Shown in pieces: positions 62,701 through 64,000 of a DNA stretch of 64,000 bases (the stretch's first letter is position 1; each line of letters opens with the position of its first letter). The notes beneath the pieces were generated by a model. It searched no databases, was not told the DNA's origin, and saw nothing but the letters and a program-made list of their open reading frames with translations. Made by a program: the position numbers and the translations under genes. The stretch is taken from NCBI RefSeq assembly GCF_963678635.1, contig NC_087066.1, forward strand, positions 41,067,223-41,131,222, written 5' to 3'. Origin of the DNA: Symsagittifera roscoffensis (lineage: Eukaryota > Xenacoelomorpha > Acoela > Convolutidae).

Positions 62701-64000
62701 TCCTGATTTCTATTATAATTTGATGAAGGACGCATACGTTCATGCGCTTCAGCTTTATCTTCCAGCCAATGATTGAAATCAATTAAAGACAGAGCATACA
62801 AACTCCGTTTTACGGTGTGGAACGACCAAGACTCTTTCATATTAGGTGGGAGCTTCTCTATTGCTTTATCGAGAAGTGTTGCACTTTCAAGGTCTGCGTT
62901 GTAATGTAAAGATTTGAACACTCCAACTATGCTTGCTATCATGGATGCAAAATTTATGATGCTGTCGGAACTATGCATCTTAACGGGCGGTGAATTATAA
63001 AGTTTGTCCAGATATGCACGTATTATTAATTGAGGTTGGCCAAATTTTCTCTCAAGTTTCATGAGAGCATCTTTGTATATCGTACCACTATAGGCAAACT
63101 CAGCTATAGCAGTCTCAGCTTTATCTTTGACTAATGATTTAAGGTAGTGCAGCTTAACATCATCTGACAAGTTTTGAGAGTCCACAGCACCTCGGAATTG
63201 TCCAATCCATACAAGCCACTGAAGTGGACAACCGCCGTATTTCCTAAGGTTCCACAGTGGTAATGGATCCTTACGGTTGAAAAGTAGTATTTCCTTTAAA
63301 TCTTCAAGGGTTACTGCATTAGGTGGTGGTTGAACTGAGGTTGAAGCAAAACTGGGTGGCTGAGGAACAAATGATGTCGGATAAGCTAAGGCACTATGTG
63401 GATAGCTGGGGACTTGAGACAACTGCTGTGTTGACACTTGCGCTTGGTTATTGTAAAACACTGTCCCTCCAACAGTGCACGGGTATTTTGAAAGTGGTGG
63501 TTGCACTATTGGTGTGACAGTTTGAACGGTATTTAACGCCTGGGGTACTGTAGAATCTGATGCGGTAAATGGCGCGGTGGTTGGAGGTGCCATTCTCCAG
63601 TTATTCATATTGGGTATATAACGAACTGGATGTGGATGGTTGAAGGATGGTTGATTTGTTGAAACACGAGTTGAGTTATTAATACTCGCTGGTGGAGCAC
63701 TAATAGGAATCAGGTTCACCGGCTGGGTTGCAGTATTGACTGTTGTATTAATTGGGACAGAAGCATGTAATGTGGGGTCCATTGCTGCTGGCATACGTGG
63801 AATGAAAGGAAGCGGGGCGAGGACGGGGGCGGGGGTGGTGGCGGCGGCGGTGGGAGAAGTTGAGAAGGAATCTTCAAATTATGAACGGTAGATGATACCA
63901 CCGATTGTAATGGTAGGCAAACGCTTGGGTTGCTACTGGATGGAAAAAGGTGGACGTTTATTAGATCAACCGTGCTTGGTGGTAGAGACGAAGAAATCAA
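62670..64000 (-). CDS. BEL2 gag, N-terminal and core part
   Basis: 63794-62670 is open. A P/T/Q/V-rich N-terminal half is followed by the BEL/Pao gag core: PLQWLVWIGQFRGAVDSQNL, SDDVKLHYLKSLVKDKAETA, LERKFGQPQLIIRAYLDKLY, PPNMKESWSFHTVKR. Upstream, 64000-63716 is open in another frame with a run of ten prolines encoded by GC-rich sequence (63804-63860), so the frame probably slips in that run. The true start lies at or beyond the window edge. Confidence 0.8.

Larger units (their letters stand above)
58090..64000 (-). mobile_element. BEL/Pao retrotransposon (BEL2), 5' part outside window
   Basis: Minus strand, from gag at the right edge to a 3' LTR at 58634-58090. It is of a different subfamily from BEL1 but colinear in pol. 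Damage: two frameshifts around the zinc knuckles, a ~270-bp deletion removing the RT active site, a frameshift near 59690, and a stop at 58880. The left boundary coincides with the end of the PLE duplication (a TTACC flank). Its leader and any ORF1 lie beyond 64000. Confidence 0.88.

Overview
The window is eukaryotic, AT-rich DNA from an invertebrate animal; I cannot name the species. The evidence is one host gene split by GT/AG introns with matching phases, plus metazoan-type retroelements: BEL/Pao, Ty3/gypsy, Penelope-like and a CR1/Jockey-like LINE. No operons, rRNA genes or CRISPR arrays are visible.

The only host gene I recognise is the C-terminal half of a flavin-containing monooxygenase (FMO)-like gene on the + strand. 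Its four exons (296-473, 1066-1307, 19029-19166, 23306-23481) join in consistent phase. The 17.7-kb intron holds a tandem 1.42-kb repeat (three copies, 3101-7118), a full-length decayed BEL/Pao element (7124-16803, 5-bp target duplication) and a hAT-like MITE (17450-17859, 8-bp target duplication). The next intron holds a CCCGGG-ended repeat and a gypsy fragment.

From 24.7 to 30.1 kb lies a decayed Ty3/gypsy element (-). The 30-46 kb region is AT-rich and mostly non-coding: a possible miniature LTR element (31.6-34.0), palindromic AT DNA (35.3-36.2), two CCCGGG elements (36.2-38.4), a satellite-like array (39.4-43.7), a GATG-rich repeat, and one unrecognised exon-like stretch (about 45.4-45.7).

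From 46.5 to 58.1 kb is a mosaic of Penelope-like element (PLE) copies in both orientations. It includes a duplicated block of about 2 kb and a LINE (53.3-55.05, -). The right end (58.09-64.0, -) is a second BEL/Pao element running off the window.

The observations most worth following are these. (1) A protein of about 200 aa with a WHDxxNNSIS core is the first ORF of both the BEL element (9062-9697) and the main PLE copy (49689-50291), two unrelated retroelement classes; key residues fall at identical positions. (2) All four PLE reverse transcriptase copies carry a PHD-like zinc-finger segment directly before the catalytic YVDD box, between RT motifs B and C. (3) The LTRs of both BEL elements contain tRNA-like sequence with box A and box B. 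(4) PLE 3' ends share a CTGANGA-plus-hairpin motif resembling a hammerhead core. Coordinates of decayed segments are approximate, because reading frames were followed by eye across frameshifts.
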